A DNA stretch of 64,000 nt, taken from Isochrysis galbana. Taxonomy: Eukaryota > Haptophyta > Isochrysidales > Isochrysidaceae. The notes under the pieces were generated by a model, which was given only the letters and a program-made list of their open reading frames with translations, did not search any database and was not told where the DNA came from. The position numbers were made by a program, and so were the translations under genes. Shown here in pieces: positions 62,017 through 64,000 of the stretch. Position 1 is the stretch's first letter. Every line of letters begins with the position of its first letter. Location of the stretch: positions 1,444,613 to 1,508,612 of the forward strand of contig CM030940.1 of NCBI GenBank assembly GCA_018136815.1, written 5' to 3'.

Positions 62017-62445
62017 CTCTGGGACAAGTAGTGCGATGAATCGTCGCGCCTCCGCCAGTGTGCTCTTCAGAGGCTCTCCGCACCCTGCTCACACCGACGC
62101 AGAAGCAGCAGCACCTCCACTTGTTGGTCCCCCTCCTCCCCCGTAATGGTGGCGGTTTCATTCATACACTCCAAGTCAAGAGATTTTTCCATTTTTCCTA
62201 TTGAAGTCAAGGTCGCGCTCCGTCGAAAGGCCCTCCGTCAGAGTTTTATTGTTGTGTTAGTATAACCTTAGTACTGCGGGACCGAAGCCCTTCGACGGCA
62301 ACGGAGCCCCTACCCCGCGATGGGGGTGTGCGCGGTTGGCGCATGGCTCGTCCGGTGTATGTGGCTAGGAATGCTAGCTAACAAGATGTCATATGACGCT
62401 ATAAGTTCTAACGTGGTACCCCCGCCGAGAGGTCACGAGGTTGAG

Positions 62446-62512
62446 GTGTCGTTCCGTCAATTGTGGGACATCCGTCGATTTGAGCGATCGAATGTCCACA
62501 GTTGTATTTTAA
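62446..62512. repeat. Dispersed repeat (copy 2; copy 1 at 44106-44170)
   Basis: CGTTCCGTCAATTGTGGGAC then ATCCGTCGATTTGAGCGATC and GAATGTCCA. The upstream GTGTGCGCGGTTGGCGCATGG then CTCGTCCGGTGTAT (62328-62358) also resembles 14040-14073. Confidence 0.55.
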
Positions 62513-62599
62513 AATTAAATGAAGACTAGCATACCAACTTTTTTTCTCTGCTTCCCCGCGGTGCATGTTTCCCCGAGGGGAACGGCGTGTCAGCGCTTT

Positions 62600-62935
62600 T
62601 CTAAGGTCGACAACTACAGAAACACTCAATTTAAGAGATATTTCGCACAGAGCACTTGTGATGACTTGTAATCACATTGCGCACGCCGTGCGTGGGCACG
62701 GCGCGATGTGCATCGGTCCCCGCGGATACGCCGTGCGTGCGCATGTCAACTTTTTCCTTCTACGTACTTCCTAAGGCCATCAACTACGTAAACAAGCCAT
62801 ATAAGATATGTTTCTTTACGCAGCACATGTGATGACTTGTAATCACATTGCGCACGCCGTGCGTGGGCACGGCGCGATGTGCATCGGTCCCCCCGCGGGG
62901 GCGCCGTGCGTGCGCATAGCAACTTCCAGGAAGGT
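62600..62935. repeat. Two tandem copies of a 171-bp unit with a GC hairpin
   Basis: The unit starts CTAAGG-TCAACTAC, contains TGTGATGACTTGTAATCACA and the hairpin GCCGTGCGTGGGCACGGC, then CGATGTGCATCGGTCCCC. Copies begin near 62600 and 62771. The hairpin-bearing core of about 75 bp is nearly identical; the A/T-rich first part has diverged. Confidence 0.8.
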
Positions 62936-63156
62936 GCACGCCGTGCGTTCACTCTTTCCGCGGGGGAACTCTGGGCGCGGAGGGCGGTCGGGAACCATGG
63001 GGACACCCCTGGGACCGGGGGGAATTATTACCGTACATGGCGAGAACACTAACGTAAACAACTGGTATGTCTTTTGGTCTCTCTCCCCCACCCGGGTCCC
63101 CTCCCCTCTCCCCCTCCCCCTCTCATCGACCTACCAGAGAGAGAAGGCTCCTACTG

Positions 63157-63206
63157 AGGTCGTTTGCCTTCATTTGGTACCCCTCGTTTCCAAATACGCG
63201 ATGCGT
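63157..63206. repeat. Dispersed 45-bp repeat (copy 3)
   Basis: AGGTCGTTTGCCTTCATTTG then GTACCCCTCGTTTCCAAATA and CGCGATGCG, identical in reverse complement to 7814-7862 over nearly the whole length. Confidence 0.75.
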
Positions 63207-63224
63207 CGGTATTAGGCCCAGGTC

Positions 63225-63320
63225 AATCCTTTTGCAAATTTTTCTGCAAGTTTGGGCGGCTGCTCCAACTTGTCACAAGTTTGGGCCCTCTCTACAAGTG
63301 AGCCACAAGTTTGGGGGCGG
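63225..63320. repeat. Three to four CAAGTTTGGG units
   Basis: CAAGTTTGGG occurs near 63248, 63279 and 63307, with CAACTTGTCACAAG and CAAGTGAGCCACAAG between. It is an irregular short tandem array at about 30-bp spacing. Confidence 0.7.
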
Positions 63321-63524
63321 GCGACCCCCCTTTCTAATCGTATAACCCCCTATCTAGGAGTAAAATGCCCCCCCCTACAGTAGAATACAATATGGTCACG
63401 TTCCCCTGCCTTTTCACAGAAAATTTTTCTTACTCACATAAACAAGACGTTTTATTAAGATAAACTGGGGTGCTCTTGTGCTCTTGATGTCAGGAGAATG
63501 AAAGCCCGCGGCGGCCGCACGCGC

Positions 63525-64000
63525 ATGGCGGGCCGAGGAGGTGAGCCATGCCTGCCCCTTCCGCCTGCTGGTCTGCTGCGCCCGTGCGCGAGCCCGTGGG
63601 CCCGCATCTCAACCCCTGCCTTTGCCCCTCACAGGTAAGCGCCATTGTACGCGAAGCCGCGTCGCGTCGCTCGCGGACGGCGATGAGGAAGGCGTCAGCG
63701 CTGAGCAGCGGTGCGCGCGCTTAGTTGAGGATGAGGAGAACGAGGAGAACGAGGAGGCGAGCGACAACGGCGGCGACAAGGCCATGGAGATGGAGACCGA
63801 GACCGACAGGGCTGGGACCGCGCCCTCGCGCCGCTCCACGAGCATCGTTGAGTCCGACGACAGCGACGGCAGCTACGACAACGACACGGGCATCGATGGC
63901 ATCGACCTGACCAAGGCGGCGGAGGTGAGCGTCGGCGCAGAGATGTGGCACAAGAACCTGGGCAAGTGCACGGTCAAGCACACGGGCGCGGGCACCATGT
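63525..64000 (+). CDS. Acidic hypothetical protein, 5' part only
   Basis: Exon 1 is only 16 nt (63525-63540, ATG to GAG|G). A 94-bp GT-AG intron (63541-63634) follows, and exon 2 runs from 63635 past the window end. The join (MAGRGGKRHCTRSRVASLAD) is exactly in phase with the long open frame, which otherwise lacks a start. The next 60 residues are very acidic (ARLVEDEENEENEEASDNGG, then METETDRAG and ESDDSDGSYDND), followed by a more ordinary stretch (VGAEMWHKNLGKC). Basic start plus acidic tract suggests a nuclear or chromatin-linked protein, but no family is recognised. The protein is cut by the window. Confidence 0.6.

Larger units (their letters stand above)
62017..63524. other. Repeat-bearing spacer
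   Basis: No gene. It contains three dispersed or tandem repeats (listed), pyrimidine-rich DNA (63078-63125), and an A/T-richer part (63330-63470) before the acidic hypothetical gene. Confidence 0.5.

Overview
This is nuclear DNA from a unicellular eukaryote, most likely a haptophyte-type marine alga (inference, not proven). The evidence is high GC outside spacers, very GC-rich third codon positions, sparse short introns of about 94-192 bp, at least two GC-AG introns (34598-34726 and 56210-56347), long polypurine/polypyrimidine tracts next to gene starts, and an abundance of dispersed short repeats. There are no operons, rRNAs, recognisable tRNAs or CRISPR arrays.

Layout. 1-8.4 kb: a short BET-type double-bromodomain gene (1611-2842), an intronless mitochondrial carrier (4572-5333), then a 3-kb nest of dispersed repeats with a long-inverted-repeat element (5690-6995). 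8.4-16.1 kb: a 1220-residue protein with two GT49/LARGE-like glycosyltransferase domains fused to a PL14-like domain (8472-12134, minus), then a decayed Ty1/copia-like fragment. 16.1-27.6 kb: a giant single-pass membrane protein with a proline-rich ectodomain and 13 near-identical 48-residue cytoplasmic repeats (16115-24532, minus), then a TIR-bounded element carrying a Myb/SANT-like gene. 27.6-41 kb: a SAP-domain AP endonuclease (minus), an NPRL3/GATOR1 homologue (+), an SLC18B1-like MFS transporter with six exons (+) and a coiled-coil protein (+). 41-52 kb: a coiled-coil RUN-domain protein (minus), a repeat-rich spacer with a chromodomain remnant of a gypsy-type retroelement, and a 1349-residue Ala-rich coiled-coil protein with 17 internal repeats (minus). 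52-64 kb: PIGB (minus), a TTAA-flanked piggyBac-like non-autonomous element, CPT2 (minus), an LRR protein with an N-terminal domain I do not recognise by name (minus), and the 5' end of an acidic hypothetical gene with a 16-nt first coding exon (+).

Most named genes are ordinary eukaryotic cell biology: chromatin reading, mitochondrial transport and fatty-acid import, TORC1 nutrient sensing, GPI-anchor synthesis, base excision repair. They do not form one pathway. The unusual material is the glycosyltransferase/PL14 fusion, the giant repeat-bearing surface protein (possibly linked to cell-surface glycans, by inference only), the TTAA element with its subterminal palindromes, and several dispersed repeat families that recur up to five times in this one window.
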